Origin: Melanocharis versteri
Lineage: Eukaryota; Chordata; Aves; Passeriformes; Melanocharitidae
Reading direction: 5' to 3'
Length of the DNA: 64,000 nt
Assembly (NCBI GenBank): GCA_013397845.1
Contig: VZTG01001883.1
Coordinates: forward strand, 2,925,649 to 2,989,648
The notes below the pieces were generated by a model, which worked only from the letters and a program-made list of their open reading frames with translations, ran no database searches and was not told the origin of the DNA. This document shows, in pieces, positions 1 through 13,935 of the stretch (position 1 is its first letter; every line of letters begins with the position of its first letter). The position numbers and the translations under genes were made by a program.

Positions 1-3000
1 GAGGGCTAAGGAAGTAGCATGAAAACGAGTTTGCAAACTAAATGACAGGATTTGTAGTCCCCTTGCAATAAGTCACAAACAGGATATAAATTTGCTGTCT
101 TGCTTCTTTGATATACATGCCTGTCTTTTGAAAGCTCAGCTTTGTGACTTTCTGCTTACAGATAACAGTCATTAATGGCTGGTTAATTTTCCATCCAGAC
201 TGTAGAAAAGTTATTTAAACTTTCAGGATATTTTATGCATTTGAGTATATTTATGTAAGTAGATGTTGTCATGGAAAAGAGTAGTTTTGTCTCAAAAACT
301 CTCTTGATGTATATTTAGGAAGTCAAATGTGTGTTATCAAGATTTTTTGATTTTATGGTACATGGGATTGAATTAATATCTCTAAAAATGTCCCATATTT
401 ACTAGATTAAAATATGCTTTGTAGTAACAGACAATTGAAACAGTCTATGCTGGTTTATATGTTCCAGATTTGCCCTGTCCAGTTTTTAGTCTAAGCCCCG
501 GAGCATTCCTGATTTTTTAGCTGTTGTGAATAGTAATCTTGTAAGTATCTCATGTCTTGGAGTCAGATGAGCCAAGCTAGTCAGCTGAAAGTCAGGGACA
601 GATGAAGCCCGTACCTGCCTACTCCTACTGACCACTGTATGGTTGTTATCAGTTCATTTTTGTTTGCAGCACAAATAGGAAAACTTGTCAATATCAAAGC
701 CATATTTTATGTAACTTTTTAATAGGCTGTAGCACAGAGACTGCATAATTGTCATATCTAAAGGAATGAGGTTTTAGTACAATTCTTCAGTAAAAGCTAA
801 CTACCCAAGAAATAAGTTCCAACAGAATTTTCTTATAAAAACAGCATGAAGAAAATAATCCCTTCAAATTCTAGAGAGCCACTGTTACTAAACTTAGCTA
901 AAATCTGTCTTTCTCTGGATATTTTCCAGGTGCAATGAGAAGCAATAAGACCTAGCCCAGAAATAAATAAGAAAATGGACTGCTTTGTAATTACTTTTTG
1001 TGGACCATTGTGTGTGGCCAAGAATAGAGTCTTTTCATAACAGAAAAGATCTTCAAGCCCACATAATTTGATTCTGATCGCACATTCAGGAAGATTGATA
1101 TGCTTGTATATTAAGATTGTGTATATTTGTAAAAGGAAACACTATTCGTAAAAATATTTGCAGCAGTAATGCTAGATATTCTAGTTCCTAAAATACAGTA
1201 TTTCTCTGTGAACAAAAAAGAACTCATTTGAAAAACATTTCTCAGCTTAACTTGCATAGGGAAATAAAAATGTACACAAAGATATCAAATGAGCTCTTTT
1301 TCTTTGTCTTTCCATAAAATTTAGCAATTTAAATCATGACTACATGTTTTTCCCACACTTCATTATCCCCCTGCTCACCAATGACTTCCATTTAAAACTG
1401 GAGAGAGCTCTTCTAAAAAATATTTAGATAAAGTCAATATAGGCTTCAACCTTAGAAAATGACAGGTAATTTTAATGCCTTGTAAAAATCACTGATTAAA
1501 ATGTGACTATAATTAGACCTCTGTTATTTTTAAGTTTCACTTTAAGTAAAAGAGTATATTGAATATCCGTGAAAAACAATGGAAAATGCTTGGGCCAATT
1601 ATGAAATTGGTCAACTTTAGCTGCTTTTGCACTATAGTCAAAATTTACATATTTTTTTCACAACACTACAGCACTGTGTGCTGATCCGCAACTTGTAGAT
1701 CATTAATAGTCACCGCAACAAAATTATGCCTTTTTTTGCTTGTTTGTTTGTTTATGTTTGGGGTTTTTTTTAAGTTCTGGAATTTTCCTTGTCCTAGTGC
1801 TAGTAAAAATGATTGGCAGCAGTATGCACCAAAATTTGGTACTACCTCTTAATTTCTGAGCTTATTCTCCCTTCTCCCTTCTCCCTTAAGCAATGCTAAT
1901 TAGTGCAACAAAATTGAAACTAGCTAAATGCGGCAAATCAGAATGCATGAAGAGAAACAACTGAATGCTTACCTTTTCTTTCCCCTCACAAATGACAGCA
2001 GAACAGAAAGCTACTGATTCCTGACGTTCATGTTGGATAGTGACTCCCTGAAAACTCGGTGCTTAGTTAGTAAACCAGAAATGGTGGCAAAGTTTATAAA
2101 CCTATTCAGCAATCTACAGGACCCGTATTTGCCATGCTAGACCCATATATTTAAGCAGAATTCCTGTCTCCTTCTCCAAACCCTTTCTTTTTGTTATCAT
2201 CCCCACCTGGCCTCTACGAGACTGCTGCTCCATTAGGAAGCGGGTTTTGATTCAGAGAGATATCCTACTCTGCAGATTGCAATGCTGAGCCAAAGCACCG
2301 TGAGCTGGCTGAGAGGCCGCTGCAGTGTGTCCCACCTGGGCTGTGGGAAGCCTGCAGGGAGCCTCCACTGAGGGCTAAGTTACAGGGACACATATGCTTT
2401 ACACGTATATGTTGCCGATAACAGCCTTGGTCTTCTTTTGGTGGGGTTTTCTATATGTCAGGGACCTTTATTGCTAGCTGAATATACATTATTTTCTCTC
2501 TTTCCACATAGGTGCATATGACAGATTTAATCAGACCCATAGAATCTAATAGTGTCAATCATTCAATGGTTCAGATTAAAGCAGCAAATCTAGTTTTATT
2601 TTCAATAGGTCAAGCTGCTCAGTGCTGAGAATGAAATCAGGCCATTTGCCCAATGAAGAGAATCCACTCGGACAAAGAAAAAGTGCCTGAGAGGCTTTTA
2701 AAACTAAAGCAAAATACACATATATATACACTTATATGCAAACACTTGATAGTATCTCATTAAAAAGTGCTACAATGGATGTTCTGTTAATATTTAAATC
2801 TGCTAATGCAGAAGAGTAGGCTAACTGATAACTGCAGTTCTGTGCATTTTCAGACATTTGCTTGAGTTTTCTTTGTATTCAGTGTTCTATTTCTCAGTAT
2901 GGAAAACATATCACGTGTGCATCCAGCCCAAGAAACACTTGTGTTTGTCATTTATCACTAACCTACTGATGTTGTAAAATGTAAAATGAACAAATGAATC

Positions 3001-4500
3001 ATATCTAGGAAGCTAACAGTCTTAATATTTTTCTATTGATTTTCTGCTTTTGAGGATTTTTGGAAAGAAACAGGTTCATATCTGGAAATTGTTGCTTACT
3101 ATTACTAATAGCTACCAATTTGAAAACAGTTTCTTACTTGTTGTAAACAGAAAGAGGAAGGCCATTTCAAAGAATTTGCTGTGTCTAAACGGTGTTCACA
3201 TAACCCTAATCACACTTGCTATGAAAAAATGTGCAGACACTGATTGCACTGAAATCTGGCATAGATTCTCTGGATCAAAAGTCTCAACCTTTTAAGCATT
3301 CCTATAGTCCATGCATCACTTTAATGGGCTTCCTGTGGAATAGGCTTTACTGTGTCTAATAACACTATGGACTTGGGATGCAGAAGGTCCAGGGAAATGC
3401 TGCCATTTTTTATAATCAGCATGTATTCTGTGTGGATCTAGCCTTTTATGTCTACAGAAGAGGCAATAATTCAACATTCTGTTGGCCATGCAAAGCCCAG
3501 AGATAAGGATAGGGGGTTTTGCACTGACAACAAAGTAATTTATTTTTCTTTCATTTGACAGTGTCTGCTGTACCCATGTATGCATTTCTCTGTATGCATA
3601 ACAGAACACACAGATCTCTAACAGAATAATGAATTCTAATGTACTGTATCATTAAAACTGCATCTCTCAGACATGATGTCTGTTTCATACTCTTCAAAGC
3701 AGAACATAGTATAAACTGCAGTATCACCTTTCATTCAGTTTTACAGAATAAATTTGTATTAATTGACCAGTGCATAAATGAAATACATTCCATGGTGCTG
3801 TGGCCAAGGACAGTAGATTTATAGTAATGATTCATTCAACTTTAAAACCCCCTCCCCACCCGAAAAAACCAAGCCTACAAAAGAGAGGTGGAATACCCTC
3901 TGCATTAAAAATTTTCAACCTCATTTAAAATAAGTAATCCTAGAGACTGGTTCTGAAGAAAAGCCTTTGTCTATTCCATGCCACAACTTCAACAGGAAGG
4001 ATTTCAGACCTTTTTTTCCATCTGGAGCAGAAAACGTCCCATGATCACTGAGCTCACCAGAGTCATCAGAATTAATCTGCGAGTCTAAAAGGTCACAGTG
4101 TGTGCCCCCTTTTGATTTCCATTTATTATTATAACACTTAGGGGGAAAAAAATCAAGCAGTTTTACTCATGGTATTGAAGTGTCCGATACACAGATTAAA
4201 GCTCTTCTGCCTGCTTTATCATGGGTACTGCTAAGCTTCACTTTTCATGCTCTGCTGCTTATTGTCAGACTTTCTTAAAATAACAAGAAGGGATTCAGAG
4301 AGTGACAGCGGGCTGTCGATAGCATTTTGGTTTCCCATCTCCTACAACTATTTAGGAAGCTGACAAAGCAACAGTTGTAACAACCTTAATAGTCCTCTGG
4401 TCCTCATACATGCAAAATAATGAAGGTTATTAGACATAGCCTGGCTTTCCCAGGAAGTGTCTATTAAAAACAATTCTATTTGTTTCTTATTTTCTTTTAG
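1..4500. other. A+T-rich unique sequence, no gene seen
   Basis: No open frame here resembles a known protein and the longest are of chance length. It contains short T/G runs near 1738-1772 and a perfect triple heptamer at 1867-1887. A slightly more G+C-rich stretch at about 2200-2380 has no recognisable family match. I see no tRNA, CR1 or LTR signature. Confidence 0.6.
1867..1887. repeat. Perfect 7-bp tandem repeat, CTCCCTT x3
   Basis: Three head-to-tail identical copies of CTCCCTT make a pyrimidine-only minisatellite on the plus strand. It lies in unique A+T-rich DNA. No function is implied; it may be length-polymorphic. Confidence 0.85.
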
Positions 4501-4567
4501 ATAAAGATCCTTAAAGAATTATCAGCTGATATTTCGCTTGACTGAAGAGATACAGAACTTCTTTTTG
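4501..4567 (+). other. Exon-like segment bounded by strong splice signals
   Basis: A long pyrimidine-rich tract ending in TTTTCTTTTAG (to 4500) directly precedes 67 bases that end at a TTG followed by GTAAGG (4568-4573), so acceptor and donor are both close to vertebrate consensus and the spacing is a normal small-exon length. All three forward frames carry stops: frame 1 reads 14 codons and then TGA, and the others stop within the first few codons. If it is used, it would be an untranslated or long non-coding RNA exon, or an exon carrying a terminal stop codon. There is no partner exon I can prove; a CAG followed by GTAAGC at about 5625 is a possible downstream donor. Chance pairings of splice signals occur in this much sequence, so this is inference only. 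Confidence 0.25.
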
Positions 4568-6290
4568 GTAAGGACTGATTTAATTTATTTTCTAGACATA
4601 CTGGGACATTTTTGTATTGAATATTTAGTAGCTGATAGTCTTTTGTACATTTTCACCAAAATTTAAAATTCCTTAAATGAAACCCAAAGTTATAACTGCA
4701 TAACTGAAAGTCAGCTAGTAGACAAAAACCCACCGAAGAAACATAAGCAAAAAAGCCCAGACCTGAGGAGAATCTGAGATTTTTATTGGTTTTAAAGTTG
4801 TTTATGCCAACATAAATTAAGAATAATTCTACAGATTCCAGTGGACTTTAACCGATAAAAAATAAGCATTACATTAAAAGAGTGTCAATATTTAAAGTCA
4901 TCAGCTTCTGAATTGGAGCTAAAAGTGTGTGATCGCTGAAAAGATCATTCATTCATCCAGTTTCATGTTTCATTAAATAAAAGAATGTCTGGTTCCCACA
5001 AATATTTATGGTATGATCGGTCTTGAAATATTCTTGTTATTCTCTGTTCAAGAAAGGATTTAGTGGATTTTTTCGGGTGTGCCCAGCTGAATCCCCAGGT
5101 CAGTAATAATGCCACCCACTAAGTCCTTTCACCTTTGTGGAATACAGCCAGCCCAGCTCAGGTTTTTTCCTGAGCTAAAATGTTGAAAATCTGAGTATTT
5201 CCTGGCTCTGGCCAGCACAAAGATGAACGTTGTGTATTGCAATGGAAAGGTGTCTAGTAGTGGTCACAGCTTCACAGACATCATCTTATTTGCAGCCCTT
5301 GTTGTAGGAAGAGAAAAAAACCTTAGAAAGAAGTGTCAGCCATTAATCATTCACTCCCTCAAAGTAAAGTTGGTGATCTGCAGTCCCCAAGATTAATTGA
5401 ACATAGTTCACATATTTGTGCATATTAAAAATGACAGTTTTACTTTTATTAGGTATGGGTTCAAGTCCTTATTCCAAGTAAAAATGTGTAAACATTTATA
5501 TTTCAGATTTATGGACACATTTTTATTTTTCATACTTTATATTGTATATTTTTTCTGAGTATTATGACCTTCAGAGCTAGAGTGGGAGTCTATTTAGCCT
5601 TATGCTTAATCCGGTCTTTCCTACAGGTAAGCAAAAGTTATTTCTGGAACTGCTCCTCCTGACTTATTCATATACAATACTCTACTATATTTCCTATCGT
5701 CTCAAATGATTTTCCAGATTTTCTGGCACTCGACAGGGTTGTTTTAATGCTCTGTTCACAGATTCTCCTCAGATGGTTCCTTCCATTTCTAACTCCTTAA
5801 AATAAATTCCTTTTCTTGTAAAACTGATCCTATTTGTCCAGTGATATCCTATTTATAAATATACATCCTTCTCTTTAATTTTAACAGTAACATTTGTTAT
5901 ACTAGATTACCATGAACTAAATTGAAAGATGCTTTATGCCTACTGATAATGCCTAGGCAATTTCTGATCATATTTACAGTAGTTGAGGCCTAATTCTAGT
6001 TAACTCATGCTAAGGTCAGTGATAAACCTATAAGGAACACTAAAACAGTACGTATAATCCCAGTGCTCTTATGAGCACTACTACTACTTTGAACTACAGC
6101 AGAAAAGTAATTAAAATAAAATATTAGTTGGTAGGGTGGTGTAAATATGACCTAATGCATTTAAAATATGCAGCCCTTTATTATGACATTTTTCTGATTG
6201 GTTTTGATTCTATATTCAGGTTATCTGGAATGATAAACAAAAGTCTGACTGCAATGGATTGAAAATACTCATCTATGCAATAGAAACGAT
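4568..6290. other. A+T-rich unique sequence, no gene seen
   Basis: Nothing coding is visible. It holds a small perfect hairpin at 5155-5176, a lone match to a tRNA B-box at 5458-5468 without a cloverleaf, and a donor-like CAG/GTAAGC at about 5625. The rest is featureless by eye. Confidence 0.55.
5155..5176. repeat. Small perfect hairpin (8-bp arms, T6 loop)
   Basis: AGCTCAGG at 5155-5162 and its exact reverse complement CCTGAGCT at 5169-5176 flank six T residues. It is too short for a microRNA precursor and lies in non-coding DNA. Arms of this length arise by chance a few times in a window of this size. Confidence 0.6.
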
Positions 6291-6605
6291 CTAGCATACT
6301 GTGGTGTGTGTCTTTGGAGACGTATGACCGCCGACGTATTTTGGATGAATCAGCAAATCGTCAGTAGAATAACAGAAGTGGTAATATACAGCCACCAGCT
6401 TATCAATTGCTATTTCAAATTTGGCTAAGTGATGTCTGATGGCTACAATTTTGTGACTATACGATCTGACCTGTTCCAAGTCCTTCATGTAATTTGTCGC
6501 TGATTGCAATCCAGGTCCCAGTGGAGCTGGGTCCAAGTCAAAACAGAGATCACTCTTATTGACATTAAGTGTCAGTTTCCTTGGCAGGCGTGGATTGCAG
6601 GTCAA
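6291..6605 (-). other. CpG-bearing 104-codon open frame, unidentified
   Basis: The minus strand is open for 104 codons with no recognised domain or signal peptide. The only in-frame start at its beginning is a TTG at 6603-6605, with a stop (TAA) two codons further upstream, so a normal ATG start is absent at that end. The tract carries about eight CpG dinucleotides in 315 bases, including a cluster near 6319-6338, against a very CpG-poor background. That suggests either exon ancestry or a conserved, unmethylated regulatory block. At its 3' end I see no clear splice donor, and upstream only a weak acceptor-like CCAAG at about 6572. It may be an exon of an unrecognised gene, a pseudogene scrap, or a chance frame over a conserved non-coding element. 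I give no product. Confidence 0.2.
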
Positions 6606-7528
6606 GGATTAACTACAGCATGAACACTGAATTCCTTTCACAAGAAACAGTGCTGACAAAGGATACTTTGAATGCTTCAGGGAAAGTCTCATCTTTTGGC
6701 TCATGTGAAAGATTAGATCATTTATATCAACAATGTATATTGGTTTATCACACAGTTCATCCAGCAATTCATTACATTTTAGGAGATAAAATCACCTGTC
6801 CTCATAAACACAATGATATATTATGATTTTGAATCACTGTTTTGTTAACCTAGGTGCTTCCAAAAAATCTATTTTCTCAGTTGTTTGTTTCGAATATTTT
6901 CTCTGAAATACGCCTTAAGTTTTTTCCTCATTTACTAGAATCTCAGAAGTCACATTATGGGGATTATCACAGTATGCTTTTGTACAATGCTTTTGTACTT
7001 CCACCTAAACATGTATTATATGGAAGAGATATTATTGACTTTGAATATCCCACGTATAAACTGTCACATTATCTATAAGTCCATATGTTTTGCAATGTAA
7101 TTAATCATTAGCCATGCTGTTACTCTTTTCTCAAAAAGTAACACATACTACATAAAGCATTATGAAATCAGAAGCCAGGAATCATTACATATCATTGAAA
7201 TTGTGATATTTTTAATTAAAAGATATAACTTCTTTTTATTATTATTAATTTTATTTGAATTTTTGTGTCTGTGCCTTTCTGAGATAATGGTTCATCTTTC
7301 CAATTTCCTTTTCTCTCTAGGAAGGTCAGACATTAATCCATTCCTTTAAAAGGATTGTTTTTTCTGTTTGTTCCTGTGCCTGAAGAATGCAGGTGACTAA
7401 GATCACTAATGATCACCAAAAAAATTACTAAAAATTTCCATCGATTACTCAAAAAGTTATAGTAAGGATATTACTGTAGCATTTTTTAACTGTTTGCTTT
7501 TTCTAACTGGCTACTTTTTGTTGTCTCC

Positions 7529-7543
7529 ATTGCCATGGGTAAC
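7529..7543 (+). promoter_or_regulatory. Possible RFX X-box-like site
   Basis: ATTGCCATGGGTAAC contains a second half-site matching RGYAAC (GGTAAC) and a first half-site differing at one base from GTNRCC (ATTGCC), with a 3-base spacer as X-boxes allow. RFX factors bind such inverted half-sites in enhancers and ciliary gene promoters. There is no promoter or gene beside it, so any role would be distal. A single motif match is weak evidence. Confidence 0.2.
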
Positions 7544-10500
7544 TTAAGTTCCCAGAATACTGTTACTGCCTCCTGATAAGATGATATAAGCAAAACACAT
7601 CCTTGAAGAAAATTACATAAATATTTTTATGTGATAAATTATTTATTTAACAACCATAATATTTTTACAGTAGTCAGAGAATCACACCAGTGTATATACA
7701 TTTATCTGCGTGTTTATTGGTTCTTTCATTTCTGCCCAGCCTCAGCCCTTTCTTGTCTTCCCACTCGTGACTTTCAAACCAGGGTAGCAATATAATAGAT
7801 TTTCCATTTTTTCATCTCTTGCTTGAAAGCCTGGTGCTTCCTTACAGTGTATAAGTTCTCATGGCATGTATGCTTCTGAAAAATGAACTGGAGGCTTTTT
7901 TTCAAATTGATAGTCACAAATTGTCGTATGAGTGATTCACTGAAAACGGAGGCTTTTGCAGGTAAAATGTGGACTAATTCCTCCTGATTTCTGTAATCAT
8001 AGGACTTCATTAAAATGTCTTGGGAGGTTAAAGAGGAAGAGAAGGACACATAAAAATGTGTTGGGAGCAGGGAAGCTGCAAGAAGAAAATTTGTCCCTGT
8101 CAAAGTTTGTGTAGAGAGAGAAGGTCATTTTCCAAACTTTCCTTTCACAGTTTGACAGAAATCTTTTCCTTGTGTGCCCACCACAGTATGTATTTTGGAA
8201 GAATTCCAATGTTTCCCTTTTTGCTAGTTCTTATAAGATGGATATGTGTGGCTGAATCCACAACTCAGAAGACCTGATAAGGTTCAAAGCTTTTTCCTCT
8301 TGAAGCTGATGGAATGCTTCAGCATAGCTACAAAATAATGTAAATGTGTGAATTTGGCCAGCCAATGCTCTGATAATAGACCAAGTCATCAACACACAAT
8401 GAAAAGATTTCTGCACATGATGATCTTGACTATGAACTAGAATTAATGCTCTTCTTGGCTTTTAGAGATTAAAGGGGTTTCAAAGATTTTAAGAGATATT
8501 TTAACTATTACCCAAAACATTTTTTTTCAAAGAGATCAAAAGTCAACCTTCTGCATTGTTATCTATTGCCATTGCATTATTAGATGAATCAAATTTTTGA
8601 TTGTCTTAAGTTTCTCAGAGTAAGCTATGAGAATTAAACTTTATGTTCCCCGCACAGAAAAGCAACTGCTAACAAATCATTTTACTCTAGATCCCAGAAT
8701 AAAGTGAATCATACCTGGATTTCTGCTTTCTGATTCTGATTGTCAAACAGCAGTTGGATTTCTCTCAGCTTTCACCTATTGCTTATGATGTTGCTATAAT
8801 GTTTCATTAAACATTGCTCATATTTGAATTTATTGAAGAGATCTTGACCCTTTTGAAACGAAATCTTGAGATGAGAGGTAGCACTGACCTGACATAGTGG
8901 AAAGTTGAATTCTACTAGTAATGGCAAGTAAGTCTCTTCTTTCCCTGTGTCTTGTTTCTCCTTCAAACATTTGTATGACTGTCAATTTATAAAGCCGCTT
9001 AGGCAGATACTCTCTTTGACTGAGAGTCTGTGCCATGAGCAAAGAGCAGTCCTCACATTGCTTGGGAAATGCAGTAGCAAGCAGGAGCAATAGTAAAGCA
9101 AAAAAATGGAGAAAATATCCACAAAATCCTTTTAATGTGGCAGCATTTGGCAGAAAAAATTGCTACATTCTCACAGATCACTCCAGCTATGGATATGTTT
9201 GATTAACTGTGAATCTACAAAACTTTACTCTGGTAAAGCCCTTTATCTGGCTGCTTTGCACCTGCATATCTTCAAAAACATCATGTGGCTGTAGCTTCTT
9301 TCTGCTCTGAGTACAGTGGGTCAAAGAAATTCTTGACATAATGACACTAAAGTAAAAGAAATTATATACAAGTTGAACTCAGCCCATTTTTTCTTATCAG
9401 ATACTATTCCCTCCTGTTCCATTTGTAACTCAACACTTTCTGATAATTTAAAAAATATTCTTACTAGAATACATAAAAATCAGAAAAATAAAGCACATTT
9501 TTTTTACTGTATTTCACAACTCTTATCTCAAACTTTCTTCTCACTCATATTATGATCAAACTAAGTTTAAGAATTCCTTAGATGAAGAAAAGAAGACAGA
9601 ATCAATTTAGTATGAAAAAAACCCCTGAAATGGAGTCTACAAATTTTTTCAAAGATATTGAAGAACATCCATAAATGTAGATGACCAAACTAAAAAACAA
9701 ATTCAGGTAACAGTCTCACTATGCAGTGAAAAAATATAGAGGAAGTTTGGTACTAGTGCAGAGAGGGAGAGAGTCTCCAGTACCTGAGCTGACAGTTTTA
9801 TAATTACATTTTTCATGTTTATCTGTAGGCGTCCTAGAGGCAGAATGTTAGTGAATACCTCTTAAAAGGTAAACCCTATTTTTTTGCCTAGTTTCCTTAG
9901 AAATATTTTCTTTTCATGGAAATTTTTACACTTATTAAAACTGAAAAATTTATGGGAAACTATGTTTCATCAGATCTTTCAGGGAAACCTCTGAGTTTCA
10001 CATCAGCCCTCCCACCCTTTGGCTTCTTATGTCACGCCATGCTCTCCTGCTTGCTAAGCAGGGCCCAGCCTCTTTGACAAAGAATTCCCTGTGAATTTCA
10101 GCTCCAGCCCTTAGCACATTGAGTTTCCACAATAAGTAGAAAAAAACAGCTTCTTTGTCTCCAGGCATCTCGAAAAGTCTTATAGATTTATATCTTCATT
10201 TTTCTTATAATATACCAAGGTTTGAATTGCTGAGGATTAATTTCAATGCAGAGAACTTAAGGCTTGAAGATTTTCTGTGCTACAGAGTGCCAGGGATGAA
10301 TATCCTTAAGCAATCCTCAGAGACTTTCAAACATTTAATTCCAAATGCTTATACTTTTGTAACATACTTTATTATAATCCTTTTTCATAGTACTGCTCGA
10401 AAGAAATGGCACTAGTTTGTTTACTACATGTAATTTGAAATACAGTATCCTGTAATTTCAACAGACAAACTTTGCTGTAATATGAAATCTACTTTTCCAG

Positions 10501-11555
10501 GAATTTTTGTTTCTCTTCACTATGGTATCTCACTGCATAAAGTAGAGAAGGAGAAAAAACCTAAATAGACTGCACTATTTTTGAATTATTTTATATTACT
10601 TCACTTTCAACATGAGTGCCACCATTCATTATTTTCCTTTTATGTTTAACTATTTCAATTTAAATTCTTGCAGTAAATACTTGGGGTCTGGGAAGGCACC
10701 TGGACACTTTCCTGAACAGAATTTGTTTTTCTTACTTTGTTTTTTTCCTTGATACCAGCAAATCTGTGCAACTTCAAACAACCTGTGGTCCATTACTCTT
10801 GGGATGTACATGAATTCCACTCCATCCTTCTGGCTGCTTGAAATGAGACTCCACGTGAGGAAATTTTCTCTCTAATTCCCACACTCAAGCAGAACGTGAA
10901 ATGGGAGTTTGATTTCTTCCTGGCCCACACTGCTCATGCTGTTCTTCATAAATTGTGTTGTTATTTCTAGACCAATTGTAATTATGTTTTCATTGGCCTC
11001 CATTTATGTTTTATTTCCACATAGTCCTCGATTTGGTGTGTTGGCTCACCTTCCCATGTAAAAAGAGAATACTACATTGTTTTTTTTATCCTCAATCAAA
11101 TCTCCATGGACTTCTCTATCAATGGATAGACCCTAAGAATCTACACTCGGGATACTTAATATCTCAACTAATCTATTATTTGAAGTAAACCTGTCAGAGA
11201 TGTAATTTTTCACTTCTAACCTAAGAAGTCATTGGTAGGCGATATGATGTATTGACTTGGAAAATAGCAGCAATGCTTTGTCGACCTTTAATAAATTAAA
11301 ATTATCTGGATCCCAATGTCGTACTCATGAACTCTGGTCTGTGTGCCAACTTTCAACAGGATGCTGAAGCTGCTTTGCATTACAGTGTAACAGCAGTATC
11401 CTATGGAAAGATAAGGAGGTTAGCTTTTGCAGAGTGTAGGTTTTCATGTCACAGTATATTGAGAAACATTAATCCTTCTCACTTGAAAGAAACCATTCCT
11501 CTAATCTGCATCTGTGTCATGTCAAAATTTTTTATTATTTTTTTCAAGTTTTGGC

Positions 11556-11587
11556 AAAAAAAAAAAAAAAATAAAAAAAAAAAAAAA
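11556..11587. repeat. Poly(A) tract, A16-T-A15
   Basis: A 32-base A-run interrupted by a single T. Just upstream (about 11527-11544) is a T-rich segment with matching A interruptions, so the strand can fold back on itself. I see no retroelement body attached, so it is better read as a simple repeat than as a retrocopy tail. Confidence 0.85.
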
Positions 11588-13935
11588 GAGGAGGGGCTTG
11601 AGTTACAAGATTTCCTTTAGCAGTTACTATCTGCCTGAAAATCCAAGATGCAGGAAGGAATAAATTTCATGTACTGATAGTATTTTAACTCTCTAATTTA
11701 AAATTACTTATTAATTAGGTTAAAATGTGTTTTCTGCTTTTATTTTTAGCAATGGGTCTAAACCACAAAGGTTTTTTTTAGTTTCTAGCTAGATTGCTTC
11801 TTACGAATTCTACTTATTAGAATTTCCTACTCTCTTTTAACTGCTACAAAGTTTTTTCCAAAGTAAATCCTCAGACCACTCACATGACATTTCTCTTGAC
11901 TTCTTGTTCTAAATTGCTGTGTAGCTTTGCTGTCTGCTATTAGAATAGCTGACAAATTTGACTCCAGAATGCACTTCAGTAATACCTGAGGGAATGTTCC
12001 CATGAACTGGATTATGTTGTAGTCCACTATAAACTTGGCTCAAGAATTTGAATACAAATCAAAATCTTTCCTACAGCGTAAGGAGTTCATGCAAAAAGAA
12101 GAAAAAAAAAGAGATAAGATAAGTTTGTAATGATGTAACAGAACTGTTTGGGAGAATTTTTAAAAAAATTTCAACTCATCGGTCTGGCTAATGTGTAAAT
12201 CAGTAGTCATTTGGGAATAGGTCTGCCACATGTAGCTTCCATTTTCACCAGAAAGGGCTCATTGTAGGCAGCTATTCTCACTTGCATTATTCTTTGTTAA
12301 TATAATTTTTTTTTTTGGTCACACATAGTGAATATATTTGACATATTTTGTCTTTTTATGTAATAATTTATTAATTGTGTATTCTTGGAATTTTTAGATT
12401 CTTGCAGTTTAAACATGTAATTCAAAGACATAATCCCAAGAGTCATCTATTCTGTGGTATATTTATAAGAAGTAGAATGAAATTTCTAATTTTGAATTTT
12501 TTTTCAGAAAGAGAGGTCAAAAATACCGCCTATTATCGTGGTTGAATCATATTGACTGACAGTGTTAGTATTATCTTTAATGTAGAAAAATGCAGCGAGG
12601 GTCAATATGTTATGGGCAGTAAGCTTGACTGTGGAGTGAACTGAGGTGATTTCTGAACACACTTAAATTCTGCCTGATGAATGAATTGTCCTTCAGTTCT
12701 ATGGCTTTAAAAATGCAAATAGAGTTCTGAAGAAACTATCCTAAAGCCAACTTTGCAATGTCCAAGGCCTTGCTTGCATGTATATCCTCATGGTGAATTG
12801 GAGAATGAAACCCCAGGGGAGCACTAGTGGTTAGAAAAGAGAATTTGTGTCCAAATTCAACAGACTGCCATTGACTCCAGTGAACATTAGTTGACAATTT
12901 GTGTATGTTTTGGCTATCCACCTAGGGACATTAGTGTGTGTCTGGTTTTTTATTTAACATTTTGTTTCCAGTATTTTTTTCTTGCAATTGAGGGATAATT
13001 AATGAAAAGTGAATGAATGCAATTATGAACAGACATCTGGTGGAACGAGAAGTATCTCAATCAAATAACTTCTGTCAGTAAAACTCTATTGGTCTGAAAT
13101 CTAAATAATCTGTAGAGGAAGAAAAATGCAGTGAAACACAGCCAGTTGAAAAGTTAATCTCAGAAGATTCTTATTAAAGTATCCAGAATTTTGTGAAAGG
13201 AACATTATTTAATCTTATTGATTGATTGACGTACCATAACGCATCAGATGGACAGAGATACTGTGTAAAGAGCAAACAGCTATTTTACTTGGATATGTGA
13301 AGCAATTGCAATGGTCTCCTTAAATACCGCACCATGAAGAGCTAAAGAAAAAAATCTGGTAAAGGTAGAATATTGAAGCATGGTCTTCTCTGGTAGGGAA
13401 AGCAGTAGATCCATTAACATGACAGCTTAACGTTCAAGTTAACATCTCATTCCAACATATTCTGCCCTGTTTCTGTCTATGCATAAAGAACAGACATAGA
13501 TTTATTGCTTCACTGTTCTCTTTGTTGGAAGAAGTGAATTTAACTAATCAGCAAAGTGAATGGACAGAAACCTGTGCCTTACTCTTTGGCACAGATGAGG
13601 CAAGGGGCCATCAGACAATTTTCTCTGTCTATTCTCTTCCGTGAATCTCATAAATGTATCCTGGTTTCTGATTGTAATTGTCCATTGATTATCTTCAGAA
13701 AAAGGAGATCCAAAACTGTGCTGAATCCCACTACTCTTTTTCCATCAATGCCTGAAAAATAAGAAAAAAGCTATTCATTTGGCCCAAAGTCTTCTATTTG
13801 GCTAATTTCTATGAAAATTTTCACTGTGTTTGGGAAATAGTAATGCAGTAAAATGCTCTTCCTATTGCTGCACAGTAGAGCCCATATTTTAGTCAGACAG
13901 GATTGATAGAAAGCATTTGGAAAATACTGCTATTG

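Larger units (their letters stand above)
6606..13900. other. A+T-rich unique sequence, no gene seen
   Basis: All open frames are short and unrecognised. The stretch contains an RFX X-box-like site at 7529-7543, A/T homopolymer tracts (the longest at 11556-11587) and no repeat family I can name. Acceptor-like tracts such as the T8CAG near 12500 occur without a credible paired donor. Confidence 0.55.

Noticed and set aside
5458..5468. GGTTCAAGTCC, a match to the tRNA B-box
   Set aside because: There is no A-box at the right spacing upstream, no acceptor-stem pairing and no cloverleaf, so it is a chance 11-mer.
11527..11587. T-rich then A-rich foldback suggesting a retrocopy tail
   Set aside because: No gene-like body precedes the A-run and no flanking duplication is visible; simple low-complexity sequence.
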